Below are positions 42,722 to 51,650 of a DNA stretch of 64,000 nucleotides, in pieces. How positions within the stretch are numbered: the stretch's first letter is position 1; every line of letters begins with the position of its first letter. The translations under genes were made by a program, and so were the position numbers. Source of the DNA: JAJCYL01 sp040222875. Its GTDB lineage: Bacteria; Bacteroidota; Bacteroidia; Cytophagales; Cyclobacteriaceae. The stretch lies in contig JAVKCG010000054.1 in NCBI GenBank assembly GCA_040222875.1, forward strand, positions 62,001 through 126,000, given 5' to 3'. The notes beneath the pieces were generated by a model, which was not told where the DNA came from, searched no databases, and saw nothing but the letters and a program-made list of their open reading frames with translations.

Positions 42722-44524
42722 TTAGTGTTCTATCCATTTATCTCCATCCACTGAAGTGAAGTCGTTTAGTGTGGCATCGTAGCCGTTTCCGCTTGAATCG
42801 GCTGTGCTGTTGCCAGAAGTTTCGTTGAATTTCAGTATTATGAGCGGGGTTGAGGGGTCATCCCAAATATCCGCAGGGTCAACGATACACTGCGAGCCTT
42901 CATTGTAGAGCTGCACCGGATCAGGGCCGGTTAAACCGACATTAACATTGTGCCAAAAAACGAATTGATCCAGGTCGCCTTCAAAATGATCATCTGGGCC
43001 AGTTCCTGATGTGCCGTCCTGGCCGAAAACACGGGGGCGGGTATTGACAGTATTTACATTTTGAAGACCTGACGGACTTTGAACGCCGTTCAAATGAACA
43101 GAACACAGCCCTGAGCTGCCTTGTCTTTTAACAACAAGATTGTACCACGTATCATTTACAAGTGCTTCAGGTAAGGTGTATGTCCTGATTGATCCATTAA
43201 ACCTAACTATGACCTCATTGTTGTTGTTTATAGTTACATAATAAACAAGTTTATTGCCCGGCTCTGAAATCAAGCATTGACGGCCTGTTGCAGCCCCCAC
43301 ATTGTGAGGCCTCAACCAGATGGACATGCACCATGACAGGCCTGAGCTTGCAGGTGAACTGTTTAGTTTAACGTAGTCGTTCGTCCCATCGAACCTTAAG
43401 CAGTTTTGGAAAGCTTCTGTCGTGGTTGCCGTTGCTTCATTACTCCAGTCGCTTGCTACCCCATCACGGATTGATCTTACCCTCACCCAATACTGAGTAA
43501 GAGAATCTAAATCTGGTAAATCAATTGTTACCTTATCTGCTGCCGCAGTCGCTACGTCTGTAAATCCAAGCCCTCCGCCTACAGTGCTTATTTGAATTTC
43601 ATAACTGTCCTCATCTACGTTAGTGTCCGTCCATGTAAGCCGAATACTGGAACAATTAAGGGCTACAGCTGCCAGATCACTCGGATTCGGCTTGAAAATC
43701 CTACCTGGTAAAGCATGCCTGTTGAGGTAGTTGTATACAAACTGGCGCACCTTACCGCTTGCACTTACCAGGCCGTAGTCATCTTCGTATTCCGGCTCTA
43801 TATCTTCTACATACTGCACCCGCATGGTGTTAATGTTCACCTCATCCAGTGCCAGGGCCAGATTAACTTTTTCAATCACATAACCAGGCACATGAAAAGC
43901 ATCAAGAATGAACATCTTATTAGATCGGTGGCTGATCTTATGGTTAGCCCCTTTATCGCCTTCAAGGTGCTGGCTTGATCCCGTTTCGATACGTGATTTG
44001 CTAAACTTCCCAGGAACCCACAGCCTATGCTCAATTACAGTACTGTAGTCAATATTCTGCGCTACATCATACCCGAAATAATGCAGTTGCACATAGCCTG
44101 CTAAATCCTCTTTGAGTAGTATTGGTTCACTCTTAGCTTCATAAGTTGCTGCTGCTTCAGCTCCTGTAAATACCAGATAATATTCACCGTAGGGCAAAGC
44201 TGATAAATCCAGCCTGTGTTCATATATACTTGGCTCATTCTGCGCACTAAAATCACGCAACAAAAGCGCATCTGTTGCAGCTCCCTGGCTCACATCAGCG
44301 GCGTTGAATATCTCAACCTTGTTGTTAGTGGTGTATTCTGAATAAAACTGAATAGTAAGGGGCTGAGCCCTGTCCCTCGGCTGTGCGTAATGGCAATTGT
44401 CAAAATATGGATCGCCCAGGTCTTTCCAAAAAATGAAATCCGGATGCAGTGGCAGTATGTCTTCGTGGTCAGTGATCACGATCCTAATTGCATTACCTTC
44501 TGGGAAAAATGGTATCTGTGGCAT
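42722..44524 (-). CDS. Phage tail protein with Fn3 and LamG-like domains (host recognition candidate)
   Basis: The product has 600 residues. The N-terminal ~280 residues are phage-specific (GNAIRIVITDHEDILPLHPDF ...). An Fn3 domain follows (about 283-372; SSIRLTWTDTNVDEDSYEIQIS, YWVRVRSI). A LamG/concanavalin-like domain covers about 374-585 (LRFDGTNDYVKLNSS, MSIWLRP, TWYNLVVKRQGSSGLCSVHLNG, GDLDQFVFWHNV). Carbohydrate-binding modules at the tip are typical of receptor-binding proteins. It follows the 726-residue tail protein by 6 bases. Confidence 0.75.
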   Translation of the reverse strand: MPQIPFFPEGNAIRIVITDHEDILPLHPDFIFWKDLGDPYFDNCHYAQPRDRAQPLTIQFYSEYTTNNKVEIFNAADVSQGAATDALLLRDFSAQNEPSIYEHRLDLSALPYGEYYLVFTGAEAAATYEAKSEPILLKEDLAGYVQLHYFGYDVAQNIDYSTVIEHRLWVPGKFSKSRIETGSSQHLEGDKGANHKISHRSNKMFILDAFHVPGYVIEKVNLALALDEVNINTMRVQYVEDIEPEYEDDYGLVSASGKVRQFVYNYLNRHALPGRIFKPNPSDLAAVALNCSSIRLTWTDTNVDEDSYEIQISTVGGGLGFTDVATAAADKVTIDLPDLDSLTQYWVRVRSIRDGVASDWSNEATATTTEAFQNCLRFDGTNDYVKLNSSPASSGLSWCMSIWLRPHNVGAATGRQCLISEPGNKLVYYVTINNNNEVIVRFNGSIRTYTLPEALVNDTWYNLVVKRQGSSGLCSVHLNGVQSPSGLQNVNTVNTRPRVFGQDGTSGTGPDDHFEGDLDQFVFWHNVNVGLTGPDPVQLYNEGSQCIVDPADIWDDPSTPLIILKFNETSGNSTADSSGNGYDATLNDFTSVDGDKWIEH

Positions 44525-44530
44525 AGCTAC

Positions 44531-46708
44531 TTATACTGCTTCGTACATCTCTAAAAGTTTCAAAGGAGCTTCATTGCCCAGGCTGTCTTTAATGTTCATG
44601 TCCTGGATAAAGCCCTTGTAATAATCATCTCCGGCAGTTACCCCAATCCAACCATTAGGGTTATCAAGTGCCTGGCTTACCTGCTCATCAGTCAGGTAGT
44701 TTTCATTTACATTGATCTCGTTGCCTGTTAGCAATGGGTCATCAAGGTCATCATAATCAAAGTGCTGTGATTCACTTAAAAGCGAACCCCCCGTTAGCTG
44801 CGTCTCGGCATCGTAGTTTGCTTCACCACTGGCAAATCGTATTTGCTTATCTGTAATCTTGGTTAAACCACTCTTAAACCAGCTGGCATGCCGCAGTAAT
44901 GTGCGCACTGGAGTCAACTTCATGTTATACCTGGTGGCACTGTTCAGTATGTTATTGATGGCACTAAAGTCCTCGTCAAGGTCTACTTCATAACCACCGC
45001 CACCTGCTTCCCGCCCTTGTAATATGAAGAGTTTACTATCCCTGCGGTTATCCTTTTGCTCCCCAGCCTTCTTTTCATCTCTTCGGGTCAGCTCAAAGTC
45101 GATACCGCTGGTAATACCCTCATTCTCAAAATTGTATTGCCGCTTCACCTGCTTGATGCCAGTCGCATAAGTGCGCTTACTATGCGGGGTGTCAAGACTG
45201 CCAAACTGTTCACTCTCCCATGTGCGGTTGCCAAATCGCAATTCATTAAACACCAGATCGTTCGGCTCAATGCTGATATGCCGGGGGTCTACCTCAATAT
45301 CAAACAGCTTGTTGGCAGGGTTAAAAAAGTACTCAATATTCTCGATAACGATGTACTCCACGCCCCCTATAAACAACTGGCCTATGCCAATATTATCGAG
45401 TGAATTAAACGCACTGTACAAATCCTTTAAGGAGATATTAAGCGGCTTTTCAGATGGCTCAAAACCCCTGATCCAGGAGCCGTTTGAATTAAAGCGCAAT
45501 GAGCCAGCCCCATTGCTTGCATAAGTATGCACAGGGGTGTCAGTTCTTCCATACCACTCGCTTCTTATCGGGTCTGCGAGGCCTGTTATCTGCTGGAAAG
45601 ACCTCATGAAACATTCATAAACAGGCATCATCTTACTGGTGCTGTCAGGCACTGTAGTGTTTTGCGTTACCAGCAAGTCATAGTCATAAGATTCTGTAGA
45701 TGTGTTGTCGCCAATACCAAAATCAGTACCCTCCATTTTCATTTGAATGATGGGTGGGTCGCTGCCTTCAGTGCAATTTTGAAACTCAATGTAAATACTC
45801 ACCTGGTCGCCTGGCTTCCAGTCGTTAATGGTGGTATCGTCGTTAACAGCCACCAGGTAACTGTGTTCCTGACCCGCTGAACTGGCAGGCAATAAGTTGT
45901 TGGTGGCTATCTGGTAAACCGTATTCTTGTGTTTTAAAACCAACCGGATAAAAGGCGCATTGTCCAGGGTATAGCCAGTAGCCCCTACGCCAAGTTGAAT
46001 GATAATATTGAAGTTGAATCTAAACGTAATGTCACCAGGTTCATTAAACTCGTAATTCTCCGTAGGCTGGATTTCAGTAAAGAGTGTAGGGATGTTGAAA
46101 TTCTGCATTACCACCTCTGTAACCAGTTCATCTTCTGGGGTAAACTGAAACCAGAAAACAGGTTCTGCATAAATTTCAGTTTCGACACCAGGGCTTATTG
46201 TTAAAATCGTCGCATCCTCATGCACCTTGTTGGTGTGGTAGTCTTTATCAATCGGCTGTCCTGGTAAGTCCATCTCGATCGTCTCATTAGCAAAGGCTGT
46301 GATGGCATTGCCGTCAAGGTCAACCAGGCTGTTCAGGTTTACCTCCATATCGTCCCTGTTCTTCCAGGTGGTAAACAGGCCGCTCATGCTAAAGCCCACA
46401 GAGCTTGAAGTATCGCCCCACTTATAGCTGGCAAATAGCAGCTCACCGCCAAACCAGTCTTTAAAAGTGTAGTCGTTGTAGTCCTTGCGCTGCACCAGCA
46501 AGGTCATGGCCGCCTCAGTGCCATCAGCCAGGTAAGCAGCATCTATCAGGCTCTTGCCATCCTTCACAAAATTCAACCTCTCAAGGCTGAATTTTTTAAG
46601 GACAGTGCGATATACCTTGTCCCGCTGAAGGCTGGGAATAAACTCTTCCCAATCCAGCGGGGGCAGTTGCAGTTCAGTGCCATTCAAAAACCATTTCAGG
46701 TCTATCAT
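44531..46708 (-). CDS. Large tail protein downstream of the tape measure (hub-like)
   Basis: The start MIDLKWFLNGTELQ at 46708 overlaps the tape-measure stop in ATGA, favouring it over an ATG at 46726. The 725-residue product has no recognised domain. It is beta-rich with an early WFLNGTELQLPPLDWEEFIPSLQRDKVYRTVLKKFSL that may bind the tail tube. By position it should correspond to a distal tail or hub protein. This assignment rests on gene order, not on sequence similarity. Confidence 0.6.
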   Translation of the reverse strand: MIDLKWFLNGTELQLPPLDWEEFIPSLQRDKVYRTVLKKFSLERLNFVKDGKSLIDAAYLADGTEAAMTLLVQRKDYNDYTFKDWFGGELLFASYKWGDTSSSVGFSMSGLFTTWKNRDDMEVNLNSLVDLDGNAITAFANETIEMDLPGQPIDKDYHTNKVHEDATILTISPGVETEIYAEPVFWFQFTPEDELVTEVVMQNFNIPTLFTEIQPTENYEFNEPGDITFRFNFNIIIQLGVGATGYTLDNAPFIRLVLKHKNTVYQIATNNLLPASSAGQEHSYLVAVNDDTTINDWKPGDQVSIYIEFQNCTEGSDPPIIQMKMEGTDFGIGDNTSTESYDYDLLVTQNTTVPDSTSKMMPVYECFMRSFQQITGLADPIRSEWYGRTDTPVHTYASNGAGSLRFNSNGSWIRGFEPSEKPLNISLKDLYSAFNSLDNIGIGQLFIGGVEYIVIENIEYFFNPANKLFDIEVDPRHISIEPNDLVFNELRFGNRTWESEQFGSLDTPHSKRTYATGIKQVKRQYNFENEGITSGIDFELTRRDEKKAGEQKDNRRDSKLFILQGREAGGGGYEVDLDEDFSAINNILNSATRYNMKLTPVRTLLRHASWFKSGLTKITDKQIRFASGEANYDAETQLTGGSLLSESQHFDYDDLDDPLLTGNEINVNENYLTDEQVSQALDNPNGWIGVTAGDDYYKGFIQDMNIKDSLGNEAPLKLLEMYEAV

Positions 46709-48984
46709 GATACCTGAACCCCCCACTGTTCATCTAAATATTCGCCATAGCCATCACGCCTGCGGCCATTTACATATACCTTAGCACCGCCGTGATCCCG
46801 CAGCCCTCTTACTATTGGCTTCACTATTTTGTAGGCCAGCTTATCCTCATCAATACCAATTTGCTTTTGGTTGCCAGCTTCAAATAAGTTACCCCTCAGC
46901 TCATAAGGCACATGCTCCATTACCAGCCTGGCAAGCTTGCTCTCATTGAAATTCTTGTCCTCTACCATAGGCTTCAGCATCCAGCCAAAGCGTTTGCTGG
47001 GTCTGGCACTTACCATCGTTTCGCCTTTTGATCCCCAAATGGGTATACTGTCACTGGTTTCTGTGCCTGGCCCCTGGATGTTGTACATGCCATCTTTCAA
47101 TGCCAGGGCAGGTATTGATTGGGCTGCAACAGTAGCAATACCCAATGCTCCATTTACCCTTGCTATCGACGCCCAGGGTTCTCCGGCTGTTAGTGGGGAT
47201 GATGCAAATGCCTTGGCTACAGCAAGTCTCGTTTGAATAATAATCTGACCAATTGCACCTAATTTCTCAAACGCAAACAAAGCCTTGTCACGCTTGGCCT
47301 GTTTTTTTCTCAGCTTCTCTTCCTCCTGGTCAAACCTGCCCCTAATCTGTAGCTTCCTGGCTTCGTTGTCCCCAACCAATGCCAGCTCCCTATCTTCCCT
47401 GGCAGCCAGAATACCAAGCTCCCTTTCATTACGGGCTTGGAAAATATCTACAAGTGAATTGGCCGTGGTTAGCGCAAGATCGATCCCAGCTGAAGCCACC
47501 TCGTGGTCATGCTCCAGCTGGGCTTCATCCGCTGCCTTTTTCCAGGCCAGGTAATCTTCAGCCACCTTCATCGTTTCCTCAATGGCATCCTTCTGCTCTT
47601 TGATCACTTCAGGGGCTTCCTCCAAAGTGTTCAGCCATTCATTGGTGAGCTGGTCAAGGGTTTTGAAGTCTTCTTTTTTGAGGGTGTTCAGAAACTCCGC
47701 AAACTCATCATGTGTAAAACCAATGCTGATGGTATAATCATCCCAGCTTTTTTTACCCTTATCAGTCTGTTTGTTGAGCGATTTTAATTGCTGTTCAAGA
47801 AAGGCCACTGCCCCCTGGTTTGCTTCAAACTCCACCCTGGCTTTTTGTAATTGTGAGTCAAGATCAGCCATGCTTTTCTCAGCATCAGTCGTTACCAGGT
47901 TAAAGGCGTCCAGCATGTTCAGGCCTGAACTGGCCGCTTCCTCATGGGCGTGTTGGGCTACCTGCAAGCTGTCAAATGATTCCAGTAACTCTGTATTCTT
48001 TTGTTTCAGCTCCTCGATCTTGTTCTTATAATCATCCTCAGTTTTCAGGTTGCCAAACTGTTCCTTTAGTTTCTCCAGCTCAGCACTAGCTAAGCGGGTT
48101 TCAAATGAGGCCGTTGTCTCCAGTAGGTCGCCTACCTGGTTCACTATATTGGTTAGCGTCTTGGTGATCGATTGCAATGGCCCACTTTCAGCCTCACCAA
48201 TTATGCTGAACAGCCGTTCCCAGCTATCGCCAAGATTACTAATCGATCCGCCCAGCTGCTTACTGATCTTATCTGTAGCACCCGCCACGCCTTCCATCTG
48301 CCCAAGCTGAACCAGCAGGTTCTTAATGCTCTCCGCATTGTTGTCTACTGTAAACTGTTGCTCCTTAAAGGTGAAGGTCAGTTCATCACCATTTTTACTG
48401 GCTTTGATAAAGAACTCCTTCAGCCTCTCAAATTCGCCGTTCACCGCATCGTTCACTGCCTCAGCCCATTGGTCAAAACCTTTGCCTGCATTGTTGGTCA
48501 GGTCAATGAAAGCCCTAAGTTCTTTAGCATTTGGCTGGATGCCGTTACTAAGCATTTTAGTCAGGCCTTTGGTCAGCTCCAGCACTGAGAAATTAGTCTT
48601 GGCGGCCTCCCGTTGAATGTTGGCAAAAAAGAGGTTAGCAGCTCCCTTGCTGCCCAGGGCGTTCTCCAGTACTGCCTTCTGGGTCTGGAACTCCCTGGTG
48701 ATATCAATAATCCGCTTTTGAAAATCAATAAGGCGGTCAACGGCAAAAGCAGCAATGATGGTGCTGCCAATATTGCGGCCTATCTTCACTATGCCGTCCA
48801 TCTTTTTGTTGAGGTTGTCAAGGTTGCGGCCACCCTTCTTGTCCACATCCTTCAGCGACCTTTCAATCTCGTTGATCTCCTTTTCGGTAAGGCCTGCCTG
48901 GTCTTCGGTTTTGCGCAGTTTACCGATCAGCCTGTCCAGGCTCTTGGTATCGAGTTTGTAACTAAGTTTAGCTTCTGCGCCCAT
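46705..48984 (-). CDS. Tail tape measure protein
   Basis: The 759-residue product has the typical N-terminal block GTEKEINEIERSL-like coiled coil, DRLIDFQKRIIDITREFQTQ, LSNGIQPNAKELRAFIDLTNNAGKGFDQWAEAVNDAVNGEFERLKEF and GSISNLGDSWERLFSIIGEAE (about 60-265). Long coiled coils follow, then a hydrophobic stretch near 600 (IGQIIIQTRLAVAKAFASS). Tape measure length sets tail length; this one implies a tail of roughly 110 nm by the usual 1.5 Angstrom per residue. Its ATG lies inside the end of the frameshifted chaperone extension. Confidence 0.88.
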   Translation of the reverse strand: MGAEAKLSYKLDTKSLDRLIGKLRKTEDQAGLTEKEINEIERSLKDVDKKGGRNLDNLNKKMDGIVKIGRNIGSTIIAAFAVDRLIDFQKRIIDITREFQTQKAVLENALGSKGAANLFFANIQREAAKTNFSVLELTKGLTKMLSNGIQPNAKELRAFIDLTNNAGKGFDQWAEAVNDAVNGEFERLKEFFIKASKNGDELTFTFKEQQFTVDNNAESIKNLLVQLGQMEGVAGATDKISKQLGGSISNLGDSWERLFSIIGEAESGPLQSITKTLTNIVNQVGDLLETTASFETRLASAELEKLKEQFGNLKTEDDYKNKIEELKQKNTELLESFDSLQVAQHAHEEAASSGLNMLDAFNLVTTDAEKSMADLDSQLQKARVEFEANQGAVAFLEQQLKSLNKQTDKGKKSWDDYTISIGFTHDEFAEFLNTLKKEDFKTLDQLTNEWLNTLEEAPEVIKEQKDAIEETMKVAEDYLAWKKAADEAQLEHDHEVASAGIDLALTTANSLVDIFQARNERELGILAAREDRELALVGDNEARKLQIRGRFDQEEEKLRKKQAKRDKALFAFEKLGAIGQIIIQTRLAVAKAFASSPLTAGEPWASIARVNGALGIATVAAQSIPALALKDGMYNIQGPGTETSDSIPIWGSKGETMVSARPSKRFGWMLKPMVEDKNFNESKLARLVMEHVPYELRGNLFEAGNQKQIGIDEDKLAYKIVKPIVRGLRDHGGAKVYVNGRRRDGYGEYLDEQWGVQVS

Positions 48985-49758
48985 TGGGTTTCTTATATTT
49001 CTCTGCGGATTTTCGCCGCTCTTTATTCAATTTCACCTGGTTGTCACGCCATGCGTAGTGGTCTTCCATTGTCAGGCTCATGGCTTCCTCTAGTTTGGTA
49101 GGGTCGCCATCTACCGCCCAGTGTACCCATCGCTTAAAGCCAATCCAGTTATCAACCCTCAGCTTTCTGATAGCAGTCTGCTGTATGCTTTTAGCTTTAG
49201 ATTTGACTGTCTTAAATAAGTCAGGGTGTCGGTTACTGATTGTTCGCCTTGCCTGCCTAAATCCTTGAAAAACCGAGTCAAAAAAAAAGCCTGGTCTGGG
49301 TGGTTTTTAAAGGCCGCTATTTTCTCAGCGTTCCAGTCGGCATCCCACTTTTTCAAGTCCTCGTCCCTATCGAAATACATCACCGAAGCCAGGTTATAGA
49401 TGGCATCATTTGGGGTACAGTTCTCCAGGGTATCTTTAAGCATAAACATCAGCTCACCTATCTTGCTCACCTCTCCTTTGTCGTTGGCAGCGATGGTTTT
49501 GTCCACATACTTCAGCAGGTGTTCCCTGCTTAGGCCAATGCCCAGCTCCTGGTCATACGCCAAATGCCAAACCTCCCTGGCACTTACCATGTCAGCCTGG
49601 TTTACATACTTGTAGAGCTGCCGCTGCTTGCCATTGTAAAAGAGGCTCAGGCCGTCCACCCGCTCTATCAGTTTGCTGTTCACTTTGTCAACAGTCAGCT
49701 TCTCATAGCCCAGCGAAGTAAGCCAGTTTCCAAGCCGTCTTAAGAGTGTTTTAAGCAT
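48968..49758 (-). CDS. Tail assembly chaperone with predicted -1 frameshift product (gpG/gpGT type)
   Basis: Frame 0 runs 49758-49159 (199 residues). At codons 157-160 it reads GCT TTT TTT TTG on a T9 run (49288-49280). A -1 shift there opens a second frame that continues without stop for about 104 codons to TAA at 48968, 14 bases inside the tape-measure gene. The extension is rich in Lys/Arg with RRTISNRHPDLFKTVKSK and WIGFKRWVHWAVDGDPTKLEE. Tailed phages make two chaperones this way directly before the tape measure; position and layout match. Without the shift, the 49158-48985 gap would be empty. Confidence 0.75.
49280..49288 (-). promoter_or_regulatory. Slippery T9 sequence for programmed -1 frameshifting
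   Basis: TTTTTTTTT preceded by GC and followed by GAC in the coding direction contains the X-XXY-YYZ form T-TTT-TTT in the correct frame. A downstream stimulating structure was not established. Confidence 0.65.
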
Positions 49759-49781
49759 TGCTGGCCTCCTTTCTCACCCCG

Positions 49782-49815
49782 CCGTCATTGCGAGGAGCGG
49801 AGCGACGTGGCAATC
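49782..49815. repeat. REP-like palindrome, prophage family C variant
   Basis: CGTCATTGCGAGGAGCGGAG followed by CGACGTGGCAATC. It is related to CGTCATTCCCGAGAGCGGAG elements at 50442 and 61446, and lies between chaperone gene and tRNA. Confidence 0.6.
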
Positions 49816-49959
49816 TTCTTGGATATACATCCACTCCACATGTATGAAGCGCAGCAATCCTGGTTTTGATTCCATGTTTCTCGTTTATACACGCCTGACA
49901 AATGCTTATCCTGCTCAAAATCTTTGTTCTTTAGTCTTTGTTCTAACATCTAAAAAAAG

Positions 49960-50032
49960 TCGCGGGAGCAGGACTCGAACCTGCGGTCTCTGGGTTATGA
50001 GCCCAGTGAGATACCGTCTTCTCCACCCCGCA
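49960..50032 (-). tRNA. tRNA-Met (CAU), initiator type, within the prophage
   Basis: The full cloverleaf has 73 bases. Acceptor TGCGGGG pairs with TCCCGCG (T1:G72 and G7:T66 are wobbles). The D stem is GAGA/TCTC, the anticodon arm CTGGG-CTCATAA-CCCAG, the variable loop AGACC, and the T arm GCAGG-TTCGAGT-CCTGC with discriminator A73. CCA is not encoded. Three marks of initiator tRNA are present: GGG/CCC next to the loop, A11:T24 in the D stem, and no strong pair at 1:72. Seven T follow the 3' end. It sits in the late operon between spanin and chaperone genes, on their strand. Confidence 0.92.
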
Positions 50033-50092
50033 ATGTGTGCCTCCCTCTGTTACTACTATATGCCAGTACAGTTGGTGAGGGAGGTAAGCCAC

Positions 50093-50139
50093 GCCCGCAG
50101 CTAAACCAATTTGGGTTGGCTGTTACATTAGCTGCGGGC
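50093..50139. repeat. Strong hairpin between spanin gene and tRNA
   Basis: GCCCGCAGCTA (50093-50103) and TAGCTGCGGGC (50129-50139) form a perfect 11-bp stem, one base past the spanin stop. A second stem CTCCCTC/GAGGGAG (50041-50083) lies just before the tRNA 5' end. There is no T run, so transcript processing or pausing is as likely as termination. Confidence 0.6.
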
Positions 50140-50140
50140 A

Positions 50141-50698
50141 TCATAAGTCGATTTTACTTCGCCTCCATCTCATGTATAACGTTATCCCGATAGCTACCGC
50201 CAATACCCAAAATATCGGCTCTAGCTTATCAAGTACTTTATCAAACCAGGTTTTATGGTTTGCCTCATCAAATACCGCTTGTGGTGGGCAGGGCACTTGC
50301 ACCTCATAAGGCACAGGAATAGTGTCCCGCACTAGAACTGTGTCTGGGAAACACTCAGCCCTGGCCTGCAACCTGTTGTACTTGTCACGCCAAAAGCCGA
50401 TCCTGCCCCGCTGCTCTTCCATTACAAACCAAATACTATCCGTCATTCCCGAGAGCGGAGCGAGTCGGGAATCCCCATCCAGTTGCATCGCCTTCAGCAA
50501 ACTATCCAGGTTCACTTCCACCTTGTCACCTTCCACAATATGCTTTACCTCCACAGGCACCAGCAAGGTGTCCCTCACGGTTACAGTAGTGCTGTCGCCA
50601 AGCAGGGCATACTTATCAAAGCATTTTCTATAAGTAACACAGCCGCTTAATAAAACAGCGGCAATCAATAAGGTGTAGATGGCTTTCAGGTGCTTCAT
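50141..50698 (-). CDS. Unimolecular spanin (lysis lipoprotein)
   Basis: The 185-residue product has a lipoprotein signal (YTLLIAAVLLSGC, Cys20) at one end and a membrane helix (IFWVLAVAIGITLYMRW, about 160-177) at the other, with a soluble linker between. One chain tied to both outer and inner membrane is the hallmark of u-spanins, which fuse the membranes in the last lysis step. It overlaps the amidase gene by 4 bases, which supports this. Residues near 75-90 (DSRLAPLSGMTD) are encoded by a family-C palindromic repeat. Confidence 0.75.
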   Translation of the reverse strand: MKHLKAIYTLLIAAVLLSGCVTYRKCFDKYALLGDSTTVTVRDTLLVPVEVKHIVEGDKVEVNLDSLLKAMQLDGDSRLAPLSGMTDSIWFVMEEQRGRIGFWRDKYNRLQARAECFPDTVLVRDTIPVPYEVQVPCPPQAVFDEANHKTWFDKVLDKLEPIFWVLAVAIGITLYMRWRRSKIDL

Positions 50699-51372
50699 GC
50701 GTATTCGTAATTTTCAATATTCTCAAGTAGTTCTATAAGCTCAGGCTGTGGGTGGCAGTCGCTTTTGTCAGGCCTGTAGCTGGTGTGCGTAAACACCCCG
50801 GATGTTCCGCTTAAAGCAGTCTTATTTACATCCCACATATCAGTGTTGTAGCACAGGGGTATGTGGTAGGTCTCATGCAGGTATACCAGCAATGAAGCCA
50901 GTGTATCAAGTTGGGCAGCGGTGTATTTCTCAAACCCATTGAATGTGCGATATCCGTCTGGGTACTCCTGCACATCGTCAACCACCTCACCTGTCACTGA
51001 AACCCAATCACCAGCATCATTTTTAATAAGGCCACCCCAGCTGTCAAGCTCTATGCCGATCACTTCAGGGTCAAGGCGTTTAGGCTCAAGGCCAAATGCC
51101 CCGAAAGGTATCTTACTAAGTGGGCCAATATGGTAGCCCCAAAAGGCAGCCCTGAAGCACTGGTGTATCTTGCCTTCCCTGTCAATGATAAACGCTGTAG
51201 CTATGCGGTCTTTCGTTTGCCGCCACCAGTTAATGTCACCCTCAGCTCCGCTGCCACTTACCGTATGGTGCAGGCATACCTGGGTCTTTTTGGTTTCCAC
51301 GGGTATGTATTGATCTGTCGGGAAATCATCATGAAAAATAATCTGGGGGATATGGAGTTTTGTAACCTTCAT
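50695..51372 (-). CDS. N-acetylmuramoyl-L-alanine amidase (endolysin)
   Basis: The 225-residue product has an amidase_2/PGRP-like domain: VCLHHTVSGSG with the zinc His (about 34), ATAFIIDREGKIHQCF, AFWGYHIG and a late GVFTHTSYRPDKSDCHPQPELI (about 193-214) with second His and Cys ligands. It cuts the bond between muramic acid and the stem peptide. No signal peptide is present, so release depends on the holin. It overlaps the genes on both sides by 4 bases in a lysis cassette. Confidence 0.88.
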   Translation of the reverse strand: MKVTKLHIPQIIFHDDFPTDQYIPVETKKTQVCLHHTVSGSGAEGDINWWRQTKDRIATAFIIDREGKIHQCFRAAFWGYHIGPLSKIPFGAFGLEPKRLDPEVIGIELDSWGGLIKNDAGDWVSVTGEVVDDVQEYPDGYRTFNGFEKYTAAQLDTLASLLVYLHETYHIPLCYNTDMWDVNKTALSGTSGVFTHTSYRPDKSDCHPQPELIELLENIENYEYA

Positions 51373-51650
51373 AGCTCTTTTACATTAAGCATAATCAGGC
51401 CAAGACGCACAATAGCTATATTGACCGCAGGCACAGTAATAAACCTTATGAGGTCTTCAATACTGTAGTCTGGCGTAACTATAAAAGTGAGTGCCACAAA
51501 GTGGATGCCCAGTGCCAGAAAAAACCAGATGAGCCTTAACCGCAGCTGGCCGTTCACAGCCCTGTAAAAAAGGTAGGCCACCCAGAGGCAAATAATGCCA
51601 CCCGATAAGAATGGCAACCTTAATAAAATGAGGTATAGAAATTCGTTCAT
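51369..51650 (-). CDS. Small membrane protein of the lysis cassette (holin candidate)
   Basis: The 93-residue product has three hydrophobic segments (about 5-26, 34-56 and 65-85) with short charged loops. It overlaps the amidase gene by 4 bases and the upstream membrane gene by 4. Size, topology and location fit a class I-like holin; no family is recognised. The upstream protein with one helix may act as partner or antiholin. Confidence 0.6.
   Translation of the reverse strand: MNEFLYLILLRLPFLSGGIICLWVAYLFYRAVNGQLRLRLIWFFLALGIHFVALTFIVTPDYSIEDLIRFITVPAVNIAIVRLGLIMLNVKEL

Noticed and set aside
49960..50032. tRNA as the phage attachment site
   Set aside because: The tRNA lies in the middle of the late operon, not at an edge, and the phage is of transposable type with no site-specific integrase visible.
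49844..50104. An 86-residue plus-strand reading frame covering the tRNA region
   Set aside because: It reads through the tRNA on the opposite strand and a palindromic repeat. No protein family resemblance was seen; the tRNA explains the sequence.
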